From Termitomyces sp. T153 (taxonomy: Eukaryota; Basidiomycota; Agaricomycetes; Agaricales; Lyophyllaceae), in NCBI GenBank assembly GCA_018296165.2, contig JACKQL020000092.1:62001-126000 (forward strand): 64,000 nt of DNA, given 5' to 3'. Position 1 is the stretch's first letter, and each line of letters starts with the position of its first letter. Shown here one piece after another: positions 1-11,033 of this stretch. Below the pieces are notes generated by a model. That model worked only from the letters and a program-made list of their open reading frames with translations. It was not told the DNA's origin and ran no database searches. The translations under genes were made by a program, and so were the position numbers.

Positions 1-169
1 CATCGTTTATTGTGTACTCAATAACCGTCCGAATACCATTTTCATCAACAAAATCTTCGTTTCTGGGGTCTGTGCATCGGGTTAGGACCAGTTAAGTGTG
101 GGTGTGAAACCGAGGCTAACCAAGTTCGTCGACATCATCCGCCCATGAAGTTTTCGGTATTCTGAGCAT
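1..169 (-). CDS. TIF35: eIF3 subunit G (TIF35), N-terminal part, cut by window edge
   Basis: Two exons are visible: 169..121 and 69 to beyond base 1, with a 51-nt GT-AG intron (120..70). The phase is consistent because the split codon G|AC restores an Asp. The N-terminus contains KTSWADDVDE, then VDENGIRTVIEYTIND, which matches the start of fungal eIF3g (Trp-Ala-Asp-Asp motif followed by a short conserved strand). eIF3g is a subunit of the eIF3 complex used in translation initiation; its zinc-binding and C-terminal RRM parts would lie outside the window. I chose the ATG at 169 because conservation begins a few codons later. Recognition rests on about 38 residues, so this is probable rather than certain. 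Confidence 0.72.
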
Positions 170-820
170 GCGTATAAGATACACATTACATGTGCCTGAG
201 TTTGAGCTACGTACGAGGAGGCCATCGTGGTCGATAATAATTTTCTGGAGGCGATATACGTCAAGGAAGGTTTTTTTGTGACAGCTTTGGTGTTGTTTGA
301 CAGAGGGTTCTGGGTAAAGCAATGAGACCCACTGAGATCACGACAGTCACTCGTGTCAGCAGCTGTGACTACACGCGTCTGGTAACTTTTTTACTTGGTC
401 GATACACAAGGAATGTACAAGTATAGGCGCAGTGGATACAAATGGAAGGACTATACACAGTGGGAGAGTACATGTCGTGAAGTGGACGTGATAGGGATTT
501 TAGACGGGTCGCAGCAGTGGGTAACTCAGTCGGATTTAAGGTACCATAAAAGGTTGGCATGATGCTGTTAGGTATGTTCAGTCACCAGATCACAATGCAA
601 GAGCAAAAGAAAATTACTTACGGCATGATCTTGTATCGCAGACAAGCATGATGGAGGCACTCTGGTGAATACGAAAGGACAGATAGGGTTCGCAGGAATG
701 AATAAGTCGTACACACGTTTGCATCTGGATCTGCATAAATTGTCAACAGGGTTAGCGAGCAGATTGAGAAGCATTAAACAACCCGACCATTGGGGAGAAG
801 GGACAGGCTATCACTTGGAG
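170..820. other. intergenic region between eIF3g start and RRM-like gene stop
   Basis: This stretch should hold the eIF3g promoter and 5' UTR and the 3' end of the RRM-like gene, both on minus. Several short open frames of 60-75 codons occur on both strands, but none has recognisable motifs or paired splice sites. I see no tRNA or repeat here. Confidence 0.5.
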
Positions 821-2348
821 TTATCGCTTCTCGCCAGCGAGCCAAGACAGTTGAACGCTACCAACTCCGGCAATATACACTCGAGCACGTAATCGACAGA
901 CCTGTCGGAAAACGCGTTATTCTGAGGCGTGAAGCAGCATGTGTTCGACCCTTACAGTGTCTGCTACTTCTGCAAGGCAGAAATGAACATGCAGATCATC
1001 GTTGGGCATCCGTATGATCTGGCTGACTTCTCCAAAGCTCTAGATAGTTGAAGAAGGCTTGCTCGGACATCTGTGGGTCAAGAAAACTTACCTCACACCA
1101 CTGTTTGACTCCCTCAAATTTGCGAACCTCGTTTGGACCGATACCCCGGACCACTAGCTTCTTTTTCTTCTTGTGACGGGTGCTCAGGGCTGCAAGGCTG
1201 ACGCGAGGCAGAGCTGCCCCAGAAGAATAGGCTACATGAGGCCGAGTGGGGTCAGGCTGCTTGGCAGGCTGTTTTACGGCGTGGTGCGTGTCGTCCTCTT
1301 CGTCTTCGCCCTCGAGAGAGCTAACGTTTGAATTTACCAATTTTGAGCTGGGCTTTTCAGCAAGTGGTATCCAGGTCGCCTGTGAATGCTGAGCGACGGT
1401 GGCAATAGGCAAGGTATCGGCACCGTCCATAGCGACTGCGAGATTGCTATTATGACCTTCAGAAGATCCTGTCTTCTTCAATGAAAGTGAACCAGACGAA
1501 AAGATCGCTGATGCAGAAGCAAAAACGCCTCCTCTAGATTTGGTTCTGAAGCGGATCGAGTCCATGAAGGTTAATCTGGATGGCGTCATAGGAAGGTCAC
1601 TTTCGGTCGTAGGAGTTCCAGATGTGTATGTGTCGCCAGAGGAAATACTTGGGCGTGACAGTGTGCAGGTCGTATCAGATGGTACCGAGGCCTGGGAAGC
1701 AGAGGCTGAGGCAAAATGGCCAAGTACACTGGGCCTATTTCTGGCCGCGAGGGTAATATTAGTAGTTACATCACTGTTTCCAGAAAAGCCAAAGGCGCTG
1801 AGACTAGAGGATCTACCGTGTTGATGATAGGTACTTCTATTCTTGACCACATTCGAATCCATGCTGCATCGACCGTCACGAGGATGAAGAGAAAGTTTTG
1901 GGAAACGTGATGAGCCGGGGTCAGCTGAAAGAGATGGTGATGTAGGGGAGGCCGAACGGAAAGATTTAAAACTACAGAAGGAGACAGGGTTGTGAAGAAG
2001 TTTTGACGTGCGCTTCGAGGGCGTGGAATGAAACTGAAAGAATTTAGATGAATAAAACGAGCCGAATAAAGGCGTATATACCTCTTGAGCATTAGGTGTG
2101 GTAGGAATATCGTCGTCGTCGACGATGTCGTAATTGTCCAAGGTGACTTTGGAAGGGTTTGGAATGCCTAGCGCACCGGGACACGCAAGATACGCCTTGT
2201 TCGGAGGAGTGATTGGTTCTTTGTCGGGAGGCTTTTGCTGGTCTTGGATCCACTTGTCGAGTAGACTGGAACGTCTTCGGCGGGGCTGAAGGAAAATGGG
2301 GCGGGCGTTGAAAGGGTCTTCCTCGGGAGTTGTATATGGAATGTCCAT
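821..2348 (-). CDS. three-exon gene for a protein with a C-terminal RRM-like domain
   Basis: Exons are 2348..1092, 1039..956 and 901..821, separated by introns of 52 and 54 nt with GTAAGT/GTAAGG donors and TAG/CAG acceptors; stop TAA. This gives 473 codons before the stop. The first ~390 residues are Ser/Thr/Pro-rich and look disordered, with an acidic patch and a KKKKK tract near 395. The last ~75 residues look like an RNA-recognition-motif fold: KLVVRGIGPNE (RNP2-like strand), then KFEGVKQWC, SFGEVSQI, DLHVHF (RNP1-like strand) and a final VQLSW strand. Without splicing the frame runs into unrelated residues after QWCE; the two introns restore the domain, which strongly supports the model. 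The family is known to me only as conserved fungal proteins; function is not known. About 260 bp separates its start from the CFD1 stop. Confidence 0.8.
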
Positions 2349-2607
2349 GATAAATTGAGCTGCAGAAAAAATCGTTTAGCGAGCGATCGATAGAGAGACG
2401 TCTTGAATGCACTTGTGTGGCACGCAATGGGATGGTTGTCGTGGTCGGTCGTAACACAGAGGGAGTCTGGAAGAAAAGACAGGGCGGGATACTCAGAGAG
2501 AGGGTGGCATGAATGGTAGGTGAAGGAAGAGAAGGATTCTGGAACGCGTTCGCGAGGATGGAGCCTATTTGGGACTGTTGAATGGAACGAGGCATGATTG
2601 AACCTTA

Positions 2608-3478
2608 TCACTCCACTATCTTGTCTACTATCCCCGCGAACAGCCGAGCAGACTGCGTGGCCCCGTATTTCTGCAGAATCCCACTCTGCCCCTCGTCCAG
2701 CAGTGTCACCAGCTCCGTGTCCACAGGCAGCCGCCCCAGGAACTCGATCTCCTCTCTGCGTGCCATCGCCTCGCCCCCTCCCCTCGAGAACACATTGCTG
2801 ACTTCTCCGCAACACGGGCACACATACCCGCTCATGTTCTCGATTAGTCCAAGAACCCGCAGGTTCACTGCTCGAGTGAACGACAGACACTTCATCGCAT
2901 CCATTAGCGCAACCGCTTGTGGTGTCGTAACTACGACTGCTGATAACCGGTCGTGTACCGGTGCCATGTGTTCGAGCAAAGAAAGATGCTCATCCGATGT
3001 TCCTGATTTCATACAAATGAATACAACAGGCAGTGGATTTGCAAAAAAAACAACAACCTGGAGGTGTATCAATAACCAAGTAATCCAGATCTCCCCAGCG
3101 TACATCGCTCAAGAATTGCCTAATCATTCCATTCTTTTTCGGGCCTCGCCATACCACCGAGTCATTCTTGTTCTTCAGTAGAAAGCCGACGCTCATACAC
3201 GCGAATCTTGCTTCTGGTCCGTCAGCATATACGGGCACCCAACCATCGCTGCTTTGGTGTACTCCATGACCATCAAGGCCAAGCATCCGTGGTATTGACG
3301 GTCCCGTAAGATCGACATCGAGAATCCCGACTTTGGCTCTTGGCGAAGAAGCATAGAGATTGAGCGCTAGTTGCGTCGAGACCGACGATTTCCCAACACC
3401 TCCTTTCCCAGAAAGAACTATTATTATGCGCTTGACTGATCTCAATCGTCGTGATACTGGAGTGTCGAGAAGATCCAT
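2608..3478 (-). CDS. CFD1: cytosolic Fe-S cluster assembly ATPase CFD1 (NUBP2 type)
   Basis: Exons 3478..3058 and 3002..2608 are joined across a 55-nt intron (GT at 3057, CAG ending at 3003), giving 271 codons, the usual length of NUBP2. Residues ~20-32 hold the deviant Walker A/P-loop of the Mrp/Nbp35 family ([11 protein letters not shown]). [14 protein letters not shown] follows, then the switch motif IDTPPG just before the intron. VCPCCG near the C-terminus is the CPXC motif that binds the bridging [4Fe-4S] cluster. CFD1 works with NBP35 as the cytosolic scaffold of the CIA pathway, needed among others for Fe-S enzymes of DNA replication and ribosome biogenesis. Start ATG 3478 lies just before the conserved core. 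The donor GTTGTT is unusual, but the phase and protein fit. Confidence 0.93.
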
Positions 3479-3562
3479 GAAGGAGGTCGACCAAGATATG
3501 ATTCTGTGAAGGAGTTATCCTTGGAGCGGGTCACGTGGATATTTTTTTCCGCATGTTCTCGC

Positions 3563-3600
3563 TATGATTACTAAACTTAAATATGATTACTAAACTTAAA
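3563..3600. repeat. 19-bp perfect tandem duplication upstream of CFD1
   Basis: TATGATTACTAAACTTAAA occurs twice head to tail about 85 bp upstream of the CFD1 start. It lies near where gene-like DNA gives way to the AT-rich repeat block. It could be a replication slip or a scar; no element lies between the copies. Confidence 0.8.
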
Positions 3601-4687
3601 GCCCAGTCAGAAGTCTGTGTACTGTTTTAGCAAACTTTTCCAGTCTTGACTATGACCATATTTTTCATAAAAAAAGGCCAATTCCGTTCTTTATACTGGT
3701 TCAAGGATTCAGTTGCAGATCCTAAGGCAGTTTTGGTATTTTTTCTTGTGAGTGAGTTTGATGACGGTCACAACTTCAATGTTGATCCCAAGTTCATCCA
3801 GAGCAGTTGATATTCAATATTCAATTTTTATTGATACCATTGGCTTGGTCACACATCAATGTTTCAACATTCTGTTTTGATCATCAATCAATATTCAACA
3901 AGCTATGGTCCATGCCTTCAGCATGTGCCTGTAGCTCTTGCTAAGACCCAGACCTGACCAAATAAAGTGAGGTTAGGTCTTTGATATTCTAACCCAATGC
4001 TGAGATCCAGATCCAATCTCACTTTGTTTGGTTAGTCCTTGTATTTTGTCAACTCAATGCTGAGATCCAGGCCAATCTCACTCCATTTGGTTAGGTCCCT
4101 GTATTTTGTTAACTCATGTTTTGCCAAGACCCAGACATATCCTGACTTTGTCTACTTGGGTCTTTGATTTTCCTTTGTAAGAGTTTCACATGTCAGAGAA
4201 ATGGAGCTTTTTCACTTATTTTCTCCTACCATGCCAACCTAGGTCTCTCTTTTTGCAATCAATGTGCTTATGGTCCTGTCATTGTTTATATTAGCAGACA
4301 TAAGCCTTGAATATCATTTCAATTATATTTTGCTCAGTCAAACAAAGCTTTTACCTTCTTTCTTTCAGGCAGTAACATGAGAAGTGGTGATCATGTTTTA
4401 ATAATCCCTTTAATTTTTGACATTCTCAAACTCAATGCTAAAATCCAGACACAACCTCCAGCAATCCAGTCCAAATATAACCTCACTTTGTTTGGTGAGG
4501 GATTTGATTTTACAATTGAATGTACAGAATACACACCTTCAAGTCATAAGCTATCAGCAATCAAATCCAAGTCAATCCAATTCAAGTGTACTCTATGTCA
4601 TAAACCTCTCAAAGTCCATCAGGAACTATAGCTGTCTAAGTCCATCAGGAACTATAGCTGTCTAGCAATATATACAGGGCAACTATT
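3601..4687. repeat. AT-rich dispersed repeat with imperfect ~60-bp internal repeats
   Basis: No gene is visible. A unit containing CAATGCTGAGATCCAG and then CTCACTTTGTTTGGTTAG recurs imperfectly around 3990-4010, 4050-4070 and, more diverged, near 4430-4495. The same sequence type reappears at 7140-7230 on the far side of the solo LTRs. CpG is almost absent. I cannot assign the class of this repeat: it has no terminal motifs and no coding remains. Confidence 0.5.
4613..4664. repeat. 26-bp perfect tandem repeat, two copies
   Basis: AGTCCATCAGGAACTATAGC plus CTGTCTA-type continuation forms a 26-bp unit repeated exactly at 4613-4638 and 4639-4664. It ends 23 bp before the solo LTR at 4688. Perfect identity inside decayed DNA suggests a recent slip. 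Confidence 0.8.
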
Positions 4688-5243
4688 TGTAAGGGCAACC
4701 TCTGGAGGCTGTGGCTCAATCACACAACTGGCAGAGGGAGATCCAAAGTCTATTAAGTATCTACAAGAAGTTCTAGAGTTCTAGCTACTCACCTGGCAGA
4801 GGGAGATCCAAAGAGAACAAGTCTAAGGATCCCTAATGCCAGTGTTTGGAAAATTTGCTCTAGAACTTCTGGAAAAAACACCCAGCAACAATCAAATCTG
4901 GAGTCCAATTAAAAAGCAGAAATCCATCATAAATGGCCTCAATCTCTGGACTCCCAGCATGTGACTACATGCAAATATGACCAAAAATTAGCCCCTAGTT
5001 GAAAGTACTTGTAGTCCAAAGATGGGAGGCCTACAATGAGTGGTAGGCCAGGAATGCAAGAAACAATCCAGGGGTCTGGTGAGAGGCCATGTGGAGGGGG
5101 CAACACTTGTCAGAATTATGGACAGAGAACTGGTGCAGCCTAAGGGCTAGAACTGGGACCAGCAGATAGGGAAAGCAAAGGAGAATAAAGGAAGACCATA
5201 AGGAGGGAGAACAGGACAGAGGGGAATGGAACATCCCCTGACA
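4688..5243 (-). mobile_element. solo LTR of the A/B Gypsy family, with TSD CTATT
   Basis: Read on minus it starts TGTCAGGGGATG and ends GGTTGCCCTTACA, matching both LTRs of element B over its 556 bp. It is flanked by the perfect 5-bp direct repeat CTATT (4683-4687 and 5244-5248). An LTR with its own target-site duplication and no internal region is the product of recombination between the LTRs of a full element. The sequence is CpG-poor, so the insertion is old. Confidence 0.92.
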
Positions 5244-5757
5244 CTATTCTTGTTTCCAAATAATAAGTAGAAGCTTTTACAGGCTGTTTATGAGAGGAAA
5301 AAAGTCAAAGAAACATGTTATGTCACTTTTTGGCTATTTTTGATTATAAAAATTCATTGTCTTGAACTTTTTCTGATCAAAATTACATGCATGGGACATA
5401 TTTCTTTACAAAAGAACAGCCAGAAGTGTTGCTTGAGGAGGTGCATTAAAAGACAGTACATCTCACATAAGTGATGCCTCATATGAACATCTAATTTTCC
5501 CATTGACTCTATCTATTTTACACATGGTATATTGCTGTAATTTTTCCTTGCCTTCTTGAGCTGGTTCCATTTCAGAAAATCATCATCCTTTTTCAAAAGA
5601 TGTAGTGATGTAGCCAAATATCCTGACTTCTCAAAATCTACTCAAGCTCTATGCCTTTGTTTTAAATGCACCTTTGAAAAAAATGCTAGCAATGGGTCAT
5701 GATCAATTATGTTTCCCTGCTTCTCAAAATCTATTTGAGCTCTATTTACAAGGAAAT
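5244..5757. other. AT-rich DNA between two solo LTRs
   Basis: Unannotated AT-rich sequence. A short phrase (CTCAAAATCTATTTGAGCTC and the variant CTCAAAATCTACTCAAGCTC) occurs at about 5632-5650 and 5713-5742. No coding region was found. Confidence 0.4.
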
Positions 5758-6969
5758 TGTCAGGTTCCGCTGACCATGGGGGCTCAGCTACACTGGGCGA
5801 GTCCTTACTAGGCAGACATGATTCCCTGCACTGACAACCGGGCACTCGGAGGTGTTCCAGACATTGGGGACTTGTGAGGGTAGTTGGTGTAGGTTGGTCT
5901 GAGCAAGTCTGGGGTGGTCCGGAGGAGTAGAGGAGGAGTTGCAGGGATGGGGTCCGGGCTTGGCAGGGTTCAGGCATAAGTCTGTGTGTGAGTATTGCAG
6001 GTGCGGAGGAGGTGGAGGCTATGCAAATGATGGGAGCGGAACTGGAGTTCTGATGGAGGATCAACAGGGATTGATAGGGTTCAGAGCTGAGCATGTAGTG
6101 AAGTCTGGAGTTGGTGAAAGAGTGTCAGAGGTTTGTAATCGTAATTGCGGAGTTTGTGAGGGCGTTATGGTTGAGAGGACTTGAGCACAATAGACAGAAT
6201 CAAACAAGATGAGATGGAGTCGAATGAAATGAGACAAAGACGAGATGAGAATGAGAATAGATTCAGGTGGAGACATGGAACGATAACGAAACAATAATGG
6301 AATAGAGACAAGATAAGACTGGGAGACTGAGAATAAGGAAAACGAGACACGGAACACAAAACATGAGAAGAAACAATCAGAAACACATCAGGCCAGGTGG
6401 GTAAGTAGATAGGTAGGTAATCTCAAGACTAGAGCACAAGAAGCTACTCTATGTCTTATATACTGACTACTGAAGAGCTCCGGGGATGTCGGCTGTGGTG
6501 GCGGGGCTTGGCAGAGCTTGACAGAGTCGATGGGTGTTGGTTACAACCAGAGGGTGGGCCATGTTGATATGTTAATGGGATCAATTGTGATGTGGTCTGT
6601 TCCGAGGTTGTTGTGATACCCCAGGGTAAGTCAGGGGAGCCAGGGTGTCGAGTTGATGACATGTAATGGGGTCAGGCATGGCGGAGGAGTGGTTCCAGGG
6701 GCTCAGGAAGTCCAGGGGAAGTGCTGGCAGCTGCAGGGAAGATGTCAGAGTTGGCCAGGGGGCTGTCGGAGTTAGCTGAGAATGCGTTGGAGTTAACCAA
6801 GAAGGTGTCAGAGTTAGCTGAGAATGCATTGGAGTTAGCCAAGAATGCGTCGGAGTTAGCCGGAGTAGGCGCAGAGTGCTGGGGAAGTTTGACAAAGCGT
6901 TGGGGGAGGTTCTGGGGGGATGGGGGTTTGTTAGGCAATGTATGGGGCTTCAGGGAATGGGTTGTGACA
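5758..6969 (-). mobile_element. solo LTR of the N-type family (about 1.2 kb), with TSD GAAAT
   Basis: Read on minus it begins TGTCACAACCCATTCCC and ends GTCAGCGGAACCTGACA, the same ends as the 3' LTR of element N and the solo LTR at 52726. Length is 1212 bp. The flanks are the direct repeat GAAAT (5753-5757 and 6970-6974). It keeps more CpG than its surroundings, so it is among the younger insertions. Confidence 0.93.
6766..6865. repeat. 42-bp tandem repeat in the U3 part of the solo LTR
   Basis: A 42-bp unit beginning TCGGAGTTAGCTGAGAATGC is present twice (6766-6807, 6808-6849) with a third partial copy. The shorter subunit (G)GAGTTAGC.. is repeated within it. The equivalent part of other family members shows related GAGTTAGCC/GGCTAACTCC runs, so U3 of this family is prone to repeat expansion; such repeats often act as promoter elements in LTRs. 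Confidence 0.75.
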
Positions 6970-7230
6970 GAAATATCATACAGGTAGCCATATCAATACA
7001 TGCTCACACAGGTTAGAACATGTACAGTCTATTTAATTCCTAGTGTCCAGGCTGTCTAAAAATGGAGCCAGCCAACTTATGTAATTTTATTTTACATAAG
7101 TATTATATAAGGATTGATGGGACCCAGTTTTTTAAGATGAGCTATCATGGGTCTGTAGTTCTTGCTAAGTTCCAGATCTGACTTCATTTTGTTTGCTTAG
7201 GTCCTTGATATTCTAATTCAATGTTGAGAT
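6970..7230. other. dispersed AT-rich repeat, second part
   Basis: The sequence at 7140-7230 resembles that at 3918-4010 (CTTGCTAAG, CCAGA..TGA, TTTGTTTG, CTTGATATTCTAA). It is the same unclassified repeat as 3601-4687. There is no gene. Confidence 0.4.
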
Positions 7231-8592
7231 CTGTAAGGGGATGTTGGCCATGGATAGTCCAAGCCAAGCCCACCACTCATGTCCTGATCATCCAGTTAAG
7301 AAGTGAGTAGCAAGCAAGCCAGCCAGAGAGGCATGGCAGGCAAGTGGTGGGTGACCAACAAGGAGCAAAGGCAGAGAGTGAGGCAAGGTGGGGGGCTGCA
7401 CTGGCCAATGATAAGACCCAACTGTTGCTGGGCACTGTTACTGAAATCAAGGACTATCTTGGTAGCCATTGCATGGGATTCTAGCAACAATGAAACTTTT
7501 GGATCATTAGCCTTATCATGTAGAATCTAGCCTTTGGATCTAGAATGATAAGGTTGAGACCTTTTTTAGCAACAATTGCTAGTGACATCACTTAGCAATG
7601 ACAATCCTTCTCAAAAACAGATATATTAAAGGCCATGTGATCTCTTACTTATCATTTTTCTTATCTTGCTTACAAACATACCTGAACAGTGTCTATACTT
7701 CAGATATTGATGTTAGGTATGCTCTTTTATTGTTACTGACATTTATTATGCAGCTTGTTGATATCTCATACAAATACTTGGTTACCATACTGACATCCAG
7801 TATGTATCAGGGACACTTTGGCAGATGCCATTGCTGGTAGAAACTAATATTTCCTTTCTAAATACTATACTTAGAAACAGTATAAATACTGCCTGTACAT
7901 AAGGACAAAAAAATCAAGCTTATCTTTCCCCCTCAGTAGTCCTCAGATTACCAGCTTCAGACTTCTTTTCTATATATGCTCATCATTGTTTACAGCTTAG
8001 CAACAAGCCCTAGCAACCTCATACTTGTTTTACCATGGGTACCAATTACAAGTACTCTATAGTGTCTTTGTCCTTGCAATGCTAGCAACTACAGCTAGTG
8101 ACTAGTTTGCATTTCTCCTCCAGCTTATACTGATGTCACTTATCCCTTTTTCCTATTACCTTCCTATTGCCAGGTTCTTATCAACCTTAGTGTACTATTT
8201 TGCCTTCTCTTTTGTCCATTCTCCCTGCCCTTAGCAAATTCACTTCTCTTCTATTCCTAATGATTACTTTACTTCATACCACTTAGTCCCCTTTTTCTAG
8301 TGACTTCTTCCTTCACTCTTCTTAGTAACTCTTTTTGCCTTCATCCCTTTCTCTCCTCATTACTCAGTGATGTAGTGACTTTTCATTACAGTTCACTGAC
8401 CCAGGCTAGCAATAGCAACTTTTCCCACTTGTACTTTTACTTCATCCCCATTCCTATTTAGCACTCTAGTTCTCTGGGATGTTTACTGACTTGCCCCCAC
8501 TATTTCCTATTGCCAGCTACCCTATCTAGTTGCCAGTATTTGGTAATCTTTTGTTTTCCTGCATAGCAGCTAGGTGGCATAGGAGCACATCA
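7231..8592 (+). mobile_element. old, CpG-depleted LTR of the E1 family
   Basis: It shares an ordered series of blocks with the E1 LTR: the TATA segment TATAAATACTGCCTGTACAT (7881-7900), the CACTTTGGCAGATGCC-type block, GCTAGCAACTACAGCTAGTGAC, GTTCTCTGGGATGTTTACTGAC and the end GGCATAGGAGCACATCA (to 8592). Where E1 has TAGCGAC this copy has TAGCAAC or TAGTGAC, the expected products of CpG decay. The left end is uncertain and I found no convincing TSD. Confidence 0.65.
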
Positions 8593-8878
8593 CCAAGCTT
8601 ACAGTCATGCTAGTGAAGAAACTCAGAAGCAATGCTATTGTCTGGACTGGGGATATCCTATCCCCAGATGTGCCTGTATACTACAAGGCTACTAGATGAC
8701 TAAGTATCTATGACTATGTTGGAGGCCACTGACTACAACTTAATGACAAAGCAGGGGCTGATGACTACATTTATTGATTAATTGGGCCTAGTAGTAGAAG
8801 GATCAATGATCAATAATAATATACCATGTGCTAGGTATAATATACTCATTAGGCCTTGGAGCCAAGATGGTGAAGGAG
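8593..8878. other. unclassified repeat-like DNA after the old LTR
   Basis: No open frame or known motif. It contains TGACTACA..TTAATGAC-like phrases and could be a decayed internal piece of the older E1-family copy. Not assigned. Confidence 0.3.
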
Positions 8879-9060
8879 TGCCAGGTTCCACTAACCACAG
8901 GAGCTCAGCTTAATTGGGCAAGTATCTACTAGGCAGATGTGATGTCCTGTGCTGATGTGCTTCTATTCTGCCTAGTTGCTATGCAGGAAACTAAAAAGAA
9001 GACCTAAACACTGGCAACTAGATAGGGTAGCTAACAATAGGAAGTTAATAGGGGTGAGTC
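8879..9060 (-). mobile_element. two abutting LTR end fragments
   Basis: Positions 8879-8952 match the end of the N-family LTR read on minus (GCCAGGTTCCACTAACC against GTCAGGTTCCGCTGACC). From 8953 the sequence matches the E1-family LTR end read on minus (TGATGTGCTTCTATTCTGCC against the complement of GGCGGCATAGGAGCACATCA), continuing to about 9060. Both are short and old. Confidence 0.6.
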
Positions 9061-9600
9061 AGTAACCATTTCAAAAAGCAAGAGCTAATTAAGGTGAAGG
9101 GAATGAGGAGTCAAGTGAAAAGTGTTGCTATTACTAGCCTAACTCACTAGATGATAATGAAAGGTTGCTGGGTACATAGAGAGAGAAAGGAGCAAAGACA
9201 AAAGAGATTGCATGTACTAGTGTAGAACCTAATATACTGGGACATCTGGGGCCACTAGTAGTTCCACAATACCAGCTCCAATGTTTTCTATTGTCCAGGG
9301 TGCCCTGCAACATGGGAGTTGTAGTGTTGCTCCATGATCCTCCAACAGAGCTCTGGAACATTGAGTATATAGATACAATCCCTGAAGGTCAGGATCTCAT
9401 CCTAGAGGGCTCATTTGTCTGCATGAACTGACTTGGCACTAGTAGTATACCCCAACTTCAGCATCCAGGCAGCCTGTGCAACAAGTTCCTCCTGCTGACC
9501 ATCTCAATTACTCCACTGGATGTCCTGGAGAATGTCCACCTCTGCTTCTTCAATGGCTAGACCCTCCATGGCTTGGATTGCAAACAGTTTGGGGCAGAGG
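9061..9600. other. no recognisable feature
   Basis: CpG-poor DNA with only shadow-sized open frames. A chain of short phrases (GACCATCTCAATTACTCCACTGG, CTTCTTCAATGGCTAG) might be gag-derived, but I cannot place them. Confidence 0.3.
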
Positions 9601-10376
9601 TATCAGGTTCTGTTGACCTCAGAGGCTCAGCTACACTGGGTGAGTCCTTACTCAGCAGATGCAATATCCTGCATTTATAACCTAGCATTCCAGGGTTGGT
9701 ACAGACTACAAGGACTTGCAAGGAGAAGCCAAGGAAATTGGTCCAAGCAAGTCTGGAGTAGTCTGGGGAAGTCTAAGACCAAGTATATTTAATGTTGGGC
9801 TTGGGCAAGTCATTGGAAACAAGTTCATAGGCATATAAATGGACTGTGGGGCAAGTGGAGGCTTTATGAGTGATGGGAGTGAAGCCAGAGTTTGATGGGA
9901 AATTGATCAAGACTGATGGGTTCCAGAGCTGAGTGTAGGGCAAGGTTCAGAGTTGTTGTAAGAATGTTTGAAGGTTCATAGCATGTGTGCAAAGTTCATA
10001 ATGATGTCAGGAATGAAAGAAGCTTAGAAATGATAAAGGGAACAGAGATAGTTGAGACAAGACAAAGGCAAGACAAGACAGAGCTGAGAAAAGAGATAGA
10101 TTAGAGACTAAAGATAGAAACAGAGACAAAATAGAGAGAAGACAAGACACAAGTAACCAGTTAATGCAATATCAAGACTAAAGTAACAAATGCTACTCTA
10201 CATCTTTATATACTAAGTACTGGACCTTCTCTGGGGGTTGGGGGCACAATAGCAGGACTTGTTGGAGCCATACAGGGAAAATGAGTGTTGGCTCTGATCA
10301 GAGGGCAGGCTGCAGTGATATTCTGATGTGAATGTGATCCATTCCACAGTTATTGGGAAACTCTAGAGTGGTCATT
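9601..10376 (-). mobile_element. truncated LTR related to the N family
   Basis: It starts TATCAGGTTCTGTTGACC..GGCTCAGCTACACTGGG, the minus-strand end of the N-type LTR. It then follows the order seen at 10378 and 34031 (CATTCCAGGGTTGG, GGACTTGCAAGGAGAAGCC, the AGAGACAGACAA-rich stretch, TATATACTAAGTACTGG). The far end is lost at the next fragment. Confidence 0.7.
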
Positions 10377-10377
10377 G

Positions 10378-11033
10378 TCAGGTTCTGCTGACTATGGGGG
10401 CTCAGCTACACTGGCAAGTCCTTATTACGCAGATGCAATGTCCTGTGCTTATAACCTAGCATTCTGGAGGTGGCACAAATAATAGGGACTTGCGAGGAGA
10501 AGCCACAGAAAGTGGTCCAAGCAAGTCCAGAGTAGTCCAGGAAAGTCTAAGACCAAGTATATCAAACATTGGGCTTGGACAGGTGTCAGGAACAAGTTTG
10601 TAGGTGTACAAATAGATTGTGGGGTAAGTGGAGGCTTTGCAAACAATGGGAGCAGAGCTGGAGTTTGACAGGGAATCAATCAAGACTGATGGGTTCTGGA
10701 ATTAAGTAAAGGGCAAGGTCCAGAGTTGTCATAGGAATGTTTGAAGGGTCATAGTGCATGTGTGGAGTTTGTAATGATGTCAGAGATGAAAGGGACTCAG
10801 GGAAAGAAAGGAAACAGAGATAGTCAAGGCAAGACAAACTGAGGAAAGGAAATAGATTTGAGACTAAAGAAATAGAGACGGAAACAAAGAAACACAAGAC
10901 ACAAGTAACCAGTTAAGGCAATATCAAGACTAAAGTAACAGGCACAACTCTATGTCTTTATATACTGACTATTGGACCTTCTCTGGGGTTTGAGGTGGCA
11001 ATGGTGGGGCTCATTGGAGCTGCATGAGGTAGA
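10378..11033 (-). mobile_element. second truncated LTR of the same subfamily
   Basis: It restarts with TGTCAGGTTCTGCTGACT..GGGGCTCAGCTACACTGG and repeats the block order of the preceding fragment. It stops where the LTR of element A begins at 11034. Two partial copies side by side suggest sequential insertions rather than one tandem event, since they differ at many sites. Confidence 0.7.

Noticed and set aside
1540..1824. Plus-strand frame of 94 codons inside the RRM-like gene
   Set aside because: Shadow of the minus-strand gene, which has splice-supported conserved domains; no motif on plus.
4377..4665. Small plus-strand gene
   Set aside because: The 84-codon frame lies in a dispersed repeat and ends inside a 26-bp tandem duplication; no homologous motif.
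5758..6969. Protein-coding genes within the solo LTR
   Set aside because: Open frames of 80-104 codons come from the GAGTTAGC repeat and lie wholly inside an LTR with TSD.
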